The notes beneath the pieces were generated by a model. It worked only from the letters and a program-made list of their open reading frames with translations. It had not been told where the DNA came from and did no database searches. 48,222 nucleotides of DNA from an uncultured Acidobacteriia bacterium (lineage in GTDB: Bacteria; Acidobacteriota; Terriglobia; Bryobacterales; Bryobacteraceae), in assembly GCA_903923395.1 (NCBI GenBank), contig CAIXXM010000100.1, positions 1-48,222 on the forward strand, written 5' to 3'. The translations under genes were made by a program, and so were the position numbers. Below are positions 30,633 through 40,586 of the stretch, piece by piece; the stretch's first letter is position 1; every line of letters begins with the position of its first letter.

Positions 30633-33371
30633 ATGTTTCTCCGATGTGCCTCCATACTGCTGTTGATTTTGCCCGTCTGCCAGGCCGCGCCAGCCCGCAC
30701 CGTCCTGCGTGGCCATACACGTCCGGAAGCCATTGCCCAAAACGATTTGGGGCCGGTGGGGGACAGTTTCCCTGTTGACGGCATCACTCTGCACTTCAAG
30801 AAAACTCCCGCGCAACAGGCGGACTTGGATAACTTGCTGGCCGATCTGCAGCGCCCCGGCTCCCCGCAGTTCCACCGCTGGCTCACGCCCGAACAATACG
30901 GGGAGCGCTTCGGCCTCTCTTCGGCTGACCTCAAGCGGGTCACTGCCTGGCTGGAAGGAGTTGGTTTTCATGTGGGGTATCACTCCAGGGGCCGCACGCA
31001 CCTGTTGTTATCCGGCACCGCGGCACACGTCAAGACGGCTTTCGGCACCGCCATCCACCGCTATCAGGTTAAAGGCGGGATCCACTATGCCAATGCGGTG
31101 GACCCTTCTCTCCCGGCGGACCTTGCCGGGATGGTGGAAAGCATCGAAGGTCTGCATGACTTTCTTCCCCGTTCGAATGCGCAACGCCGCCCCATTGCAG
31201 AGTTGAATTCCGGCAATTCGCACTATCTCGCCCCGGACGATCTGGCCGTGATCTATAACATCTCCCCTCTGCTGCAGACTGGTATGGATGGCACCGGCCA
31301 GAAACTCGCCATTGTGGGCCAATCCGCCATAGAGCTAACGGATCTCAATCTCTTCCGCACGAAATTCGGCTTGCCCGCGCAGAATCTACAGGTGATGCTC
31401 ATGCCGGGGGTCAAAGATCCCGGCCTCAACTCCGCGGAAACAGAAGCAGATCTGGACCTGCAGTGGTCAGGGGCCGTCGCGCGCAACGCCACCATTTACT
31501 ACGTCTACGGACGGGACGCTTATGCTGCCTTGCAGTATGTGGTCGATCAGGCGATAGCACCGGTGGTCAGTGCCAGCTTTGACTACGGCTGCGAGGCACA
31601 GAATGTAACGTTTCTCTCCACTTACCGCACGATCGCCCAGAAAGCTGCCGTTCTGGGAATTACATGGCTGAATGCCGCCGGTGATTCCGGCGCTTCCGGC
31701 TGCGAAGCCCACCGCGCGACTTACGCTCAGAGTGGTCTCGCCGTCGATTTCCCCGCCAGTATCCCTGAAGTTACCGCGGTTGGCGGCACGCAATTCAATG
31801 AAGGCTCCAGCACTTACTGGTCTGCCACCAACTCGCCCACATTTGGCTCCGCGTTGAGTTATATTCCGGAGCAACCCTGGAATGGAACCACCAGCGCGGG
31901 TTTGATCGGCACCGGCGGTGGAGTAAGTATCTTATTCCAGAAGCCTTACTGGCAAGCCGGCCCTGGCGTGCCGGCAGACGGTTTCCGTGATGTGCCGGAT
32001 GTATCTTTGAGTGCCTCCTCGCATGACGGTTACTATGTCTACTCTGGCGGATTCACTTATATCGTTTCGGGCACTTCGGCATCTTCCCCGGTCTTCGCGG
32101 GCATGCTGGCTCTGCTGAACCAGTACGTCACCGCAACCGGCCTGCAATCCGCTCCCGGACTCGGCAACATCAACCCTGCCCTCTACCGTCTCGCAGCATC
32201 CACGCCAGCAGCCTTTCATGACGTTGTCTCCGGCGATAACGCCATGCCCTGCACCGCGGATTCGCCGGACTGTGTCAACGGCCGCGTCGGTTATTCCGCC
32301 ACCCCGGGTTATGATCTCGCTTCAGGACTCGGTTCCGTAGACCTCACCACGCTGGTTCATAACTGGAGCTTCAAGCCGGCCGTGCAAACCATTCTTAGTC
32401 TCGCTACGGATAACTTCCCCGTCTATCCCACGGGCAGTTCCTGGAATTACACGCTCTCCATCACCGAAGAAGGCGGTCTGGGTTCCACCATCACGGACCT
32501 CCTCATCGACGGAGTGAGTCAAGCCTCGAAACTAACAACACTTTTCGGCAGCACCACACTGAAGCCGTACGGTTCACTCAGTACGAAAATTCGGGATGCC
32601 GGACTGAGCGCTCCCGTGACCCGCACGTTCACTTTCAGCGGCACGGATACCAATGGAGGCAAGTGGACCCAGTCCATCAGTGTGCCCTTTCTGAACCTGC
32701 CCGCGAATCCTCAAATCAGTGCTGTTGCCAATGCTGCTTCTTATGACACGGTGGCTGCGCCCGGTATGATCCTTGCCGTCTTCGGCAAGCAGCTGGCCGC
32801 CGCGCCGGAGCAGGCTGCCTTCGTTCCACTGCTGACCTGGATGAACGGCTTTTACGCCTATATCAATGGCATTCTGGCCCCGATTTATTACATCTCGCCG
32901 GGGCAGGTGAATGTGCAGGTTCCTTACAACGTGCAACCCGGCAACGCCACGCTCCAGATCTTAAATAACAACGGGGAAGCTTTCGGCACTTTCAGCTTCA
33001 AGGTGGTTGCTGCGAATCCTGGTATCTTTGCCGATGCCGGCGGTTTCACTGTTCCCTACGCTGCCGGTTCGCGCGGCCAAACCTATACGCTCTTCATCAC
33101 GGGTGAGGGAACAGTAAGCCCTGCCCTGGCCACCGGATCTGCCCCGGCCGCAAGCACACCTCTTGCGAAACTGCCGGTGCCGGTGTTGCCCGTTAGCATG
33201 ACCATCGGCGGCAAAGCCTGCAATATCCTCTTCGCGGGAATTCCCTACGGTTTGGTCGGGGTCACGCAGGTCAATTTCACCGTGCCAGCCGATGCTCCCA
33301 CCGGCCAGCAGGATGTAATCGTCACGGTTGGCACGGCGGCCAGTAAACCGGCGAAGTTCACCGTCAATTAA
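30633..33371 (+). CDS. Secreted S53 (sedolisin/kumamolisin) peptidase with Solibacter-type C-terminal domain
   Basis: 912 residues. Signal peptide 1-19; pro-kumamolisin activation domain (about 25-165); S53 catalytic domain (about 200-575) with E271 and D275 in EADLD, oxyanion Asp D351 in NAAGDSG and Ser482 in SGTSASSP, so the acid-active Ser-Glu-Asp set is complete. The calcium site is suggested by [11 protein letters not shown] near 560-570. Residues ~580-690 are an Ig-like linker. Residues ~690-912 match the Solibacter C-terminal domain ([40 protein letters not shown]). It is a likely substrate of the T2SS in this window, by inference. The stop interlocks with hemL (4 bp). Confidence 0.92.
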   Translation: MFLRCASILLLILPVCQAAPARTVLRGHTRPEAIAQNDLGPVGDSFPVDGITLHFKKTPAQQADLDNLLADLQRPGSPQFHRWLTPEQYGERFGLSSADLKRVTAWLEGVGFHVGYHSRGRTHLLLSGTAAHVKTAFGTAIHRYQVKGGIHYANAVDPSLPADLAGMVESIEGLHDFLPRSNAQRRPIAELNSGNSHYLAPDDLAVIYNISPLLQTGMDGTGQKLAIVGQSAIELTDLNLFRTKFGLPAQNLQVMLMPGVKDPGLNSAETEADLDLQWSGAVARNATIYYVYGRDAYAALQYVVDQAIAPVVSASFDYGCEAQNVTFLSTYRTIAQKAAVLGITWLNAAGDSGASGCEAHRATYAQSGLAVDFPASIPEVTAVGGTQFNEGSSTYWSATNSPTFGSALSYIPEQPWNGTTSAGLIGTGGGVSILFQKPYWQAGPGVPADGFRDVPDVSLSASSHDGYYVYSGGFTYIVSGTSASSPVFAGMLALLNQYVTATGLQSAPGLGNINPALYRLAASTPAAFHDVVSGDNAMPCTADSPDCVNGRVGYSATPGYDLASGLGSVDLTTLVHNWSFKPAVQTILSLATDNFPVYPTGSSWNYTLSITEEGGLGSTITDLLIDGVSQASKLTTLFGSTTLKPYGSLSTKIRDAGLSAPVTRTFTFSGTDTNGGKWTQSISVPFLNLPANPQISAVANAASYDTVAAPGMILAVFGKQLAAAPEQAAFVPLLTWMNGFYAYINGILAPIYYISPGQVNVQVPYNVQPGNATLQILNNNGEAFGTFSFKVVAANPGIFADAGGFTVPYAAGSRGQTYTLFITGEGTVSPALATGSAPAASTPLAKLPVPVLPVSMTIGGKACNILFAGIPYGLVGVTQVNFTVPADAPTGQQDVIVTVGTAASKPAKFTVN

Positions 33372-34669
33372 TGGAGCGCAATGGCGAAGCTCTCCGCCGC
33401 CGCTTCCACGGTCCGGTCGATATCAGCCTGCGTATGTGCGGCGGAGACAAACAGCGCTTCATACTGTGAGGGCGGCAGATAGACGCCGCGCTCCAGCATG
33501 GCGTGGAAGAACTTTCCGAAACGCGCCGTATTGCTGGTCTTCGCGGATTCGTAGTCAGTCACTTCCTGATCTGTAAAGAACCAGGTCATCATCGAACCCA
33601 CACGGTTGACCGTGATCCCCTCCGGCGCGCAGGCTGCCAGTTGCGCGGTGGAGCGGTTCAGTTGCTCATAGATTTCGGGGTGCTTGTCGATATGCCGCAG
33701 CATTGCCAGACCTGCTGAAACCGCCATGGGATTTCCCGATAGCGTTCCTGCCTGATAAATTGGCCCGCTCGGTGCGACATAGGTCATAATTTCGCGCTTG
33801 CCGCCGTAAGCTGCAATGGGCAAACCGCCGCCGATGATCTTACCCAGCGTAGTCATATCCGGCTTGATGCCGAACAACTGCTGCGCGCCGCCCCGGGACA
33901 CGCGGAACCCGGTCATCACTTCATCGAAAATCAACACCGATTCATAGCGGTGCGTAATCGCCCGCAGTGCTTCGAGAAAGCCCGGCTGGGGAATCACGCA
34001 ACCCATGTTGCCGCAGACCGGTTCCACAATTACTGCCGCAATTTTGTCGCCATGCAGCCGGAATGCTTCTTCCACCGCCGCCACATTGTTGAACGGCAGC
34101 GTCATTGTGGTGTCGGAGAAGCCTTTCGGCACACCCGGCGAATCCGGCAGGCCCAGCGTCGCCACCCCGGAACCCGCTTTGACCAGCAGCGAATCCACAT
34201 GGCCGTGATAGCAGCCTTCGAATTTGATGGTGATGTCACGGTTCGTATATCCCCGCGCCACACGCAGTGCCGACATGGTGGCTTCAGTTCCCGAACTCGT
34301 CAGGCGAACCATTTCGCACGTGGGGAAGAAGGAGCGGATCAACTCCGCCAGTTCAATCTCCTGTTCCGTGGGCGCGCCAAAGCTGGTGCCGCGCGTCATG
34401 GCCTCATAGAGGGCTTCCAGAATCTCCGGATGCCGGTGGCCGATCAGCAGAGGACCCCAAGATCCGATGTAGTCGATGAACTCATTGCCATCAACGTCGA
34501 AAATGTGGGAGCCTTCCCCCCTCGCGATGAATGCCGGTGATCCGCCAACGCTGCGGAATGCGCGCACCGGGGAATTCACACCGCCGGGAATCGAAAGCTG
34601 GGCGCGCTCAAAGAGCTTCTGGGAAATGTCGTGGTTCACTGGTCCCAGTTTACGCAATTGTTCCTGCAC
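33368..34669 (-). CDS. hemL: Glutamate-1-semialdehyde 2,1-aminomutase HemL
   Basis: PLP enzyme that makes 5-aminolevulinate in the C5 route of tetrapyrrole synthesis. 433 residues, normal length. [13 protein letters not shown] near the start, [45 protein letters not shown] and [10 protein letters not shown] with the PLP lysine are all as in HemL, and the gating loop GTLSGNP is present. The start is GTG at 34669 (GAGG upstream); GTG at 34639 is a reasonable alternative that gives the more usual N-terminus. It is a stand-alone gene divergent from pyrR by only 45 bp. Confidence 0.96.
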   Translation of the reverse strand: MQEQLRKLGPVNHDISQKLFERAQLSIPGGVNSPVRAFRSVGGSPAFIARGEGSHIFDVDGNEFIDYIGSWGPLLIGHRHPEILEALYEAMTRGTSFGAPTEQEIELAELIRSFFPTCEMVRLTSSGTEATMSALRVARGYTNRDITIKFEGCYHGHVDSLLVKAGSGVATLGLPDSPGVPKGFSDTTMTLPFNNVAAVEEAFRLHGDKIAAVIVEPVCGNMGCVIPQPGFLEALRAITHRYESVLIFDEVMTGFRVSRGGAQQLFGIKPDMTTLGKIIGGGLPIAAYGGKREIMTYVAPSGPIYQAGTLSGNPMAVSAGLAMLRHIDKHPEIYEQLNRSTAQLAACAPEGITVNRVGSMMTWFFTDQEVTDYESAKTSNTARFGKFFHAMLERGVYLPPSQYEALFVSAAHTQADIDRTVEAAAESFAIALH

Positions 34670-34701
34670 TGCCTCATCCCAACCGCTCTCTACCTCTGCG
34701 G

Positions 34702-34707
34702 TACAAT
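34702..34707 (+). promoter_or_regulatory. -10-like TACAAT box in leaderless position before pyrR
   Basis: TACAAT occupies positions -13 to -8 relative to the pyrR ATG at 34715. The expected transcription start falls at or 1-2 nt before the ATG. There is no room for an attenuator or Shine-Dalgarno sequence. No -35 match is visible. Confidence 0.4.
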
Positions 34708-34714
34708 CCCCTCG

Positions 34715-35269
34715 ATGGCCACCACTGTCGAAAAATCACAGCTTATGAGCGCGTCGGAGATCGACCGCACCCTTGTCCGCCTTGCGCACGAAATTCTGGA
34801 AAAGACCAAAGATCTCGACAAACTGGCTTTCATCGGCATCCGCCGCCGCGGTGTGCCGCTTGCCACCCGCCTTGCCGCCAAGATCGAAGCGCTCGAAGGC
34901 CGCAAGATCCCGGTCGGGATCCTCGACATCAATCTCTACCGTGATGATCTCTCCACGGTCGGGCACAAGCCGGTTGTCAATGCTTCGGAAACTCAGATTG
35001 ATTTCGATATCGTCGGCAAAGAAGTGGTTCTGATGGACGACGTTCTCTACACCGGACGCACCATCCGCGCTGCTCTGGATGCTCTTTTCGACCACGGGCG
35101 TCCGGCGATTGTCCAACTGCTGGTGCTGATTGACCGCGGACACCGCGAGCTGCCGATTGAAGCCCGCTACATCGGTCGCACCGTCCAAACCGCCGATAAC
35201 GAGATCATTGAAGTGAAGTTCCAGGAAATCGACGAGAAGGAAAAAGTTCTCCTCTGCGAACGTGCGTAA
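34715..35269 (+). CDS. pyrR: PyrR bifunctional regulator / uracil phosphoribosyltransferase
   Basis: In Firmicutes PyrR binds pyr mRNA leaders to cause attenuation and also has uracil phosphoribosyltransferase activity. 184 residues. The PRPP-binding loop [17 protein letters not shown] and upstream [12 protein letters not shown] and [11 protein letters not shown] are diagnostic. The start at 34715 gives a normal N-terminus. It is first in the pyrR-pyrB-pyrC operon. Because no leader precedes it, control by RNA binding, if any, must act on an internal site such as the pyrR-pyrB junction, or the protein acts mainly as an enzyme. Confidence 0.94.
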   Translation: MATTVEKSQLMSASEIDRTLVRLAHEILEKTKDLDKLAFIGIRRRGVPLATRLAAKIEALEGRKIPVGILDINLYRDDLSTVGHKPVVNASETQIDFDIVGKEVVLMDDVLYTGRTIRAALDALFDHGRPAIVQLLVLIDRGHRELPIEARYIGRTVQTADNEIIEVKFQEIDEKEKVLLCERA

Positions 35270-35285
35270 TTGAACGTGCGTAAAT
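35258..35285 (+). repeat. 14-bp tandem duplication at the pyrR stop / pyrR-pyrB junction
   Basis: GAACGTGCGTAATT at 35258-35271 is followed at once by GAACGTGCGTAAAT at 35272-35285, 13 of 14 identical. The first copy contains the last codons and TAA stop of pyrR; the second fills most of the 24-bp gap before the pyrB ATG. It could be a slippage product or a paired RNA-binding site. Confidence 0.9.
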
Positions 35286-35293
35286 AGAGATTG

Positions 35294-36220
35294 ATGACCA
35301 CTTCGGCCGCCACCCCAGCCGGCCTGCTCGATATTGAGAGCCTGGACCGGAGCGAAATCGAGGCAATCCTCGAGCGCACCCGATTTTTTCAACCGCAGGG
35401 CGACGAGAATTTCAGGCGGCTCGAGACCCTGAAGGGCAAGTCTGTTGTCACGCTCTTCTTTGAAGCCTCCACGCGCACCCGGGTGAGTTTCGAAATTGCC
35501 GCGCGTCGGCTTGGTGCGGACACGATTTCCATCGCCGCACAGAGTTCAAGTGTTTCGAAGGGCGAGTCCCTGGTGGATACCTTGAACACCCTTGTCGCGA
35601 TGCGGCCGCATGCCATTGTGATGCGCCACGCGGCATCCGGCGCACCGCAGTTCCTGGCGCGACACCTGAAAATTCCCATCGTGAACGCCGGTGACGGCAC
35701 GCATGAACACCCCACGCAGGCGTTGCTGGACGCCCGCACGATTCTTGACAACCGCCCGTCGATCGAAAGACTTCGCGTGGCGATCATCGGCGATATAGCG
35801 CACAGCCGGGTGGCCCGCTCCAACATTCACCTGCTCTCGAAATTCGGCGCGGAGGTTGTGCTTTGCGGACCGCCGTCGCTGGTGCCGCAGGAACTCGCGA
35901 GCCTCGGTAACGGCATCACCATCCGTTACAAAATGGAAGACGCCGTGCGCGATGCGGATGTGGTGATGATGTTGCGCGTCCAGTTGGAACGCCAGCATGA
36001 AGCGCCGATGTCCGCCAGTGAATACTTCCGTTTCTACGGCCTGCGCCCGGAGCATATGGCACTCGCCAAACCGGATGCCCTGGTGATGCACCCCGGGCCG
36101 ATCAACCGCGGACGTGAACTCAGTTCGGAAGTGGCGGACAGCAAGAGTTCCGTGATCCTCAATCAGGTGGGCAACGGAATTGCAGTGCGTATGGCAGTGC
36201 TCGAACGGATTCTTGGATGA
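35294..36220 (+). CDS. pyrB: Aspartate carbamoyltransferase catalytic subunit PyrB
   Basis: Joins carbamoyl phosphate and aspartate in pyrimidine synthesis. 308 residues, the usual size. FEASTRTRVSFE binds carbamoyl phosphate; SSSVSKGES is the 80s-type loop; GDGTHEHPTQALLD and MHPGPINRG are the other hallmarks. ATG at 35294 is used; a TTG directly before it is ignored. Overlaps pyrC by ATGA (36217-36220). No pyrI regulatory subunit is present. Confidence 0.96.
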   Translation: MTTSAATPAGLLDIESLDRSEIEAILERTRFFQPQGDENFRRLETLKGKSVVTLFFEASTRTRVSFEIAARRLGADTISIAAQSSSVSKGESLVDTLNTLVAMRPHAIVMRHAASGAPQFLARHLKIPIVNAGDGTHEHPTQALLDARTILDNRPSIERLRVAIIGDIAHSRVARSNIHLLSKFGAEVVLCGPPSLVPQELASLGNGITIRYKMEDAVRDADVVMMLRVQLERQHEAPMSASEYFRFYGLRPEHMALAKPDALVMHPGPINRGRELSSEVADSKSSVILNQVGNGIAVRMAVLERILG

Positions 36221-37509
36221 ACTCTCTTCTCATAAAGGGCGGCCATGTCATTGACCCCGCCACGAAGTTTGACGGCAAGGCCGATGTTCTGATCGTCGAT
36301 GGCAAAATCGCGGCATTCGGCGCGGGCTTGGACGCTCCCGGAATAGAAACTTACGATGCGGCCGGCTGTATTGTCGCCCCCGGTTTCGTGGACATACACG
36401 TTCATCTGCGCGAGCCCGGCATTGAGCATGCCGAGACGATTGAATCGGGCGGACGGGCGGCAGCGGCCGGCGGTTTTACCACCATTTGCTGCATGCCGAA
36501 TACGGACCCGGCCAATGACAACGCGACGGTGACCAGCTACATCGTGCAGCGGGCGAAGGAGTTTTCGCCGGTCCATGTGTACCCCATCGGTTCCATTACC
36601 AAGGGCCGCAAGGGCGAGGAACTTGCCGCGATCCAGAGCATGAAGGAAGCCGGCATTGTCGCAATATCCGATGACGGCAACCCGGTGATGAATGCCCGCG
36701 TGGTGCGCCGCGCAATGGAACTCGCCAAGTCCCTCAATCTCACCCTGATTGAGCACTGCGAAGATCTGAACCTGAGCGCTGGCGGGGATATGCATGAGGG
36801 CGTGAACTCCGTGCGCCTTGGCCTCCGCGGTATTCCCTCGGCTTCGGAAGATGTCATGGTCAGCCGTGACCTGCTGCTGGCGGAACTTACCGGCGTCCGT
36901 TACCATGTGGCCCACTTATCCACCTGGCGTTCCCTCCGCATGGTGGAGTTCGCCAAGAGCCGCGGGCTTTCGGTGACCTGTGAAGTGACCCCGCACCACT
37001 TCGCCATCACGGATGACGATGTTTCCACTTACGACAGCAATTACAAGATGAAGCCGCCACTGCGCGAGCAGAATGATATCGACGCCATCATCGACGGTAT
37101 TGTTTCCGGTGCCATTGACGCCATCGCGACTGACCATGCACCCCACGCCGGCAGCGAGAAAATGCAGGAGTTTGAGCGCTGCCCGTTTGGGATTACCGGC
37201 CTCGAAACCGCGCTCGGGCTGTCACTGGATGTGCTGGTGCACACCGGCAAAATCTCTCTGATGCGCCTGGTGGAACTCTTTACCACCGGACCTTCCAAGG
37301 TCCTCGACTTACCCAGCGGAACGCTCGCCCCCGGTGCCACGGGCGACGTCACTATCTTCGATACAACGACTCCCTGGACTTACGATGTTCAGCAGTCCTT
37401 CTCGAAAAGCCGTAATTCCCCCTTCCATGGCCGCACGTTCCATGGCGGCCCAATCGCCACCATTGTGGCGGGAAAGATTGTCTGGAGCCGCACATGGGGC
37501 CTCGCTTAG
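36217..37509 (+). CDS. pyrC: Dihydroorotase PyrC (class I)
   Basis: Cyclises carbamoyl aspartate to dihydroorotate. 430 residues, class I length. Metal ligands: HVHLREPG, IEHCED, YHVAHLST and IATDHAPHAG. AISDDGNPV holds an Asp where enzymes with a carbamylated bridging lysine differ, as in the Aquifex-type enzyme that is active only in complex with PyrB; the pyrB-pyrC overlap fits such a complex, by inference. The 3' end overlaps the UPF0182 gene by 16 bp. Confidence 0.95.
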   Translation: MNSLLIKGGHVIDPATKFDGKADVLIVDGKIAAFGAGLDAPGIETYDAAGCIVAPGFVDIHVHLREPGIEHAETIESGGRAAAAGGFTTICCMPNTDPANDNATVTSYIVQRAKEFSPVHVYPIGSITKGRKGEELAAIQSMKEAGIVAISDDGNPVMNARVVRRAMELAKSLNLTLIEHCEDLNLSAGGDMHEGVNSVRLGLRGIPSASEDVMVSRDLLLAELTGVRYHVAHLSTWRSLRMVEFAKSRGLSVTCEVTPHHFAITDDDVSTYDSNYKMKPPLREQNDIDAIIDGIVSGAIDAIATDHAPHAGSEKMQEFERCPFGITGLETALGLSLDVLVHTGKISLMRLVELFTTGPSKVLDLPSGTLAPGATGDVTIFDTTTPWTYDVQQSFSKSRNSPFHGRTFHGGPIATIVAGKIVWSRTWGLA

Positions 37510-40211
37510 TTAGTCAGCGTTCTGACCGTTCGCCTGCATTTCTTGTCGTTCTGATGGCACTGCTGTTCTGTGCCCTCTTCGCGGTCACACAGGGTTCTTC
37601 CCTGTGGATCAGCTATCTCTGGTGGAAAGAACTCGGGCAGGTGCAGACCTGGCTCGATCTCTACGCCTATTCCACGCTGCCGATCACGGGCGGCACGGTG
37701 CTTGCCTGGGTGGTGCTGTTGCTTTCGCACTCGCTCGGTGTCCGTTTCGCGGGCGGCCGCACCAGTGATTACCCGCTCTACTCCCGGCTAACATCCTTCG
37801 GACTGCTCTTTGTCGCTTTTGTGATCGCCAGCGCGACCATTGATAACTGGACAGTGCTCCGCTTCTTCGGCAGCCGCACCTTGCCTGACGTCCAAACCTT
37901 CCATGACCCGGTCTTCGGGAAGCCGGTGAACTTCTACCTCTTCGATCTTCCGTTCTGGATGGATCTGCGCGGTTACATCTTCGCCGTGCTGCTGGTTACC
38001 CTGCTCGTCTACTGGTTCGCGGCACGGGCATGGCAGTTACGGTTCCGCTTTCCGGAAATCGCCAGTGGCGTCGCCATTGACGCTTCGTTTTTCCGCTTAC
38101 AGGGTGGCCTCGAATCGAAATTCCTTCGCGGCGCACTGGCGCTGTTCCTGGTCGCGTTCGCCTGCCGCTTCTTCCTCGGCCGCTGGGAAATGGTCTGGAA
38201 CCGTCACAACTTTATGGTGGGCGTGGACTACACCGATGACCACTTCGTGCTGCCGCTTTATTGGCTTATGACCGTGGTGCTGCTGTTGGGCGCTGTATTG
38301 ATCGCCTTCAAGCGCTGGCTGGTCACGGCCGTGATGCTGGGTGCTTCGGTGGCACTCCTGATTTTTGTCCCGCGAATTGCCGGAGCACTCTTCGTCAAGC
38401 CCAACGAAATCTCTCTCGAACGGCCTTACATCGAGACGCATATCGCAGCCACGCGCGCTGCCTTCGGGTTGGCCGGCCGCTTCAATGAAACGGAAATCTC
38501 CACGGACCCCGCCGCCACCATTGACCCTGCCAAGCACAAGTTGCTACTCGATAATGTTCGTCTTTGGGACTGGCGGCCTTTCCATGACACAGTTACCCAG
38601 ATGCAGGCACTGCGGCCCTACTACGCCTTCCACAACACAGACGTGGACCGCTATGTGATCGATGGCCAGTACCGTCAAGTTATGCTGACGCCGCGCGAGA
38701 TTGATATCTCGCAGCTTCCCGGCACTGAATCCAGCTGGATCAACCCGCACTTCATCTACACCCACGGCTATGGTCTGGTGCTGGCGGAAGTGAACAAGTT
38801 CAGCCCGGAAGGCCAGCCGGTTTACATCGTGCAGGATATGCCGCCGAAGGTGAAATCCACCTCGCTGAAGATTGACCGGCCTGAAATCTATTACGGTGAA
38901 ATCCAGCACGAACCTGTGTTTGTGGATACGATGCAGGAGGAGTTTGACTATCCCCGCGGCTCAGACAACGCGAAGGTCAAATACCAGGGCAAGGGCGGCT
39001 TCCCGTCTTCGTCCCTGCTGACCCGTGCGGCCGCCGCAATCCATTTTGGCGACAGCAACATCCTGCTCACCGGTTACCTCACGGACCGCAGCCGCATGAT
39101 GATCCACCGCCGCATCCGTGACCGCCTGCATATGCTGGCTCCCTATCTCGAATGGGATGTGGATCCGTATCTCGTTGTCACGCCCGAAGGCCGTTTGGTC
39201 TGGATGTGCGATGGCTACACCACTTCAGACGCCTACCCGTACTCTCGCACGGCCGCGGAATTCGACGGCGTGAATTATGTCAGAAACTCCGTGAAGGCCA
39301 CCATCGACGCCTATGATGGCGAGACCCACTTATACGTCTTCGATTCCGCCGACCCGTTTCTCGCCGCTTACCGCAAGCTCTTCCCCGCGCTTTACGAGGA
39401 TGGAGCGAAGATGCCTGCTGCAATCCGCGAACATGCCCGCTACCCGGAGCAGTTGTTTAATGCGCAGGCGAATATCTACCGCATCTATCACATGAGGAAC
39501 CCGCAGGCCTTCTACAACAACGAAGATATCTGGGAACTGGCGAAGTATGTGTCCGGCCAGAACAGTGAGCCGAAGCCCGTCACCGCCACTTATGTTGTAG
39601 CTACGCTGCCCGGCGAGACCAAGCCGGAATTCCTGTTGATGACCACCTTCACCCCGCTTTCGAAAGAGAACCTCATCGGGGTGATGCTGGCCCGCTGTGA
39701 TGGAGATAAGCTGGGCGAGGTCGTCGTTCTGCAGCTATCGAAACAGCAGTTGATCCAGGGCCCTATGCAGATCAACGCCCGCATCAATCAGGACCAGAAT
39801 ATTTCCAAAGACCTGACGCTCTGGAATCAGCAGGGTTCGCAGGTGCTGCAGGGCCAGACGCTGGTGCTGCCGGTGGATCATACTTTCCTCTACGTATCGC
39901 CAATCTATCTGCAGGCGACCCAGGCCCGCATGCCGCAGTTGAAGAAGGTGGTTCTGTACTCAGGCAACAAGCTGATATACACGGACACCTATGAGCAGGC
40001 ACTGGCCGCGATGAACAATGGCCCGCTGCCGGAGAATATCAATATTGCTCCCGAGCCAGGTGCGCCTGCATCTCAAATACCGTTGGGCGATCCGCGTATC
40101 GATTCCATCCGCAACCATATGCAGCGCTATAAGGACTTCGCATCGCAGGGTAAATGGGCAGAGGCGGGCAGGGAACTCGACGCAATCCAGACCGAGGTGA
40201 ACCGCAAGTGA
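37494..40211 (+). CDS. UPF0182 family large membrane protein
   Basis: 905 residues. About seven membrane helices in the first ~310 residues (the first at 14-38), then a large extracytoplasmic domain. WWKELGQVQTWLDLYAY, NNVRLWDWRPFHDTV-type and SRMMIHRRIRDRLHMLAPYL segments are characteristic of UPF0182/COG1615 proteins. The C-terminal ~100 residues form the usual tail after an acidic, Pro-rich linker. Function unknown. It overlaps pyrC by 16 bp, so it may be cotranscribed with the pyr genes without functional connection. Confidence 0.92.
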   Translation: MGPRLVSQRSDRSPAFLVVLMALLFCALFAVTQGSSLWISYLWWKELGQVQTWLDLYAYSTLPITGGTVLAWVVLLLSHSLGVRFAGGRTSDYPLYSRLTSFGLLFVAFVIASATIDNWTVLRFFGSRTLPDVQTFHDPVFGKPVNFYLFDLPFWMDLRGYIFAVLLVTLLVYWFAARAWQLRFRFPEIASGVAIDASFFRLQGGLESKFLRGALALFLVAFACRFFLGRWEMVWNRHNFMVGVDYTDDHFVLPLYWLMTVVLLLGAVLIAFKRWLVTAVMLGASVALLIFVPRIAGALFVKPNEISLERPYIETHIAATRAAFGLAGRFNETEISTDPAATIDPAKHKLLLDNVRLWDWRPFHDTVTQMQALRPYYAFHNTDVDRYVIDGQYRQVMLTPREIDISQLPGTESSWINPHFIYTHGYGLVLAEVNKFSPEGQPVYIVQDMPPKVKSTSLKIDRPEIYYGEIQHEPVFVDTMQEEFDYPRGSDNAKVKYQGKGGFPSSSLLTRAAAAIHFGDSNILLTGYLTDRSRMMIHRRIRDRLHMLAPYLEWDVDPYLVVTPEGRLVWMCDGYTTSDAYPYSRTAAEFDGVNYVRNSVKATIDAYDGETHLYVFDSADPFLAAYRKLFPALYEDGAKMPAAIREHARYPEQLFNAQANIYRIYHMRNPQAFYNNEDIWELAKYVSGQNSEPKPVTATYVVATLPGETKPEFLLMTTFTPLSKENLIGVMLARCDGDKLGEVVVLQLSKQQLIQGPMQINARINQDQNISKDLTLWNQQGSQVLQGQTLVLPVDHTFLYVSPIYLQATQARMPQLKKVVLYSGNKLIYTDTYEQALAAMNNGPLPENINIAPEPGAPASQIPLGDPRIDSIRNHMQRYKDFASQGKWAEAGRELDAIQTEVNRK

Positions 40212-40585
40212 TCCGCAGTGTCGCGTCCATCGCGGGCGCTCTGGGCATCATCGCGGCAGCACTGTTCGTTGCTGCCCGGCTGTCACCGGCTTTCATCGCA
40301 GACCCGGCAGCGGCCATGCGTTCCCCGCAAGGCTGGCTCGTCGCGGCTGTTTGTGTCCTGATCTCGCTGTTTTGCGGCCTGTTTACGGCATGGGTCGCGG
40401 GCCGCTATGAATTGCAGCACAGCACGGTGCTGGGGATGATTGTGATCCTGATTGCCTTCATCGGAATCAAGGCAGAGTGGTGGAGCCAGCCGAAGTGGGT
40501 GCAAATTTGTTTCGCCGCCTGCGCACCGTTTTCCATTGCGGTGGGGGCGAATTTCCGCCTCGCATTTAAGAAGCGGCGGAGATAA
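40208..40585 (+). CDS. Small integral membrane protein of unknown function
   Basis: 125 residues with three to four membrane helices (about 4-24, 40-60, 78-95, 100-118). Start GTG at 40208 shares GTGA with the UPF0182 stop; the frame is open upstream but that part overlaps the UPF0182 gene and is Arg/Gly-rich. The protein ends in a basic tail KKRRR. No family recognised; coupling to the UPF0182 gene suggests a joint role in the membrane. Confidence 0.75.
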   Translation: MIRSVASIAGALGIIAAALFVAARLSPAFIADPAAAMRSPQGWLVAAVCVLISLFCGLFTAWVAGRYELQHSTVLGMIVILIAFIGIKAEWWSQPKWVQICFAACAPFSIAVGANFRLAFKKRRR

Positions 40586-40586
40586 G

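Noticed and set aside
37494-37509. pyrC/UPF0182 overlap suspected to be a fused or frameshifted gene
   Set aside because: Both proteins have complete, normal-length termini, so this is an ordinary coupled overlap.
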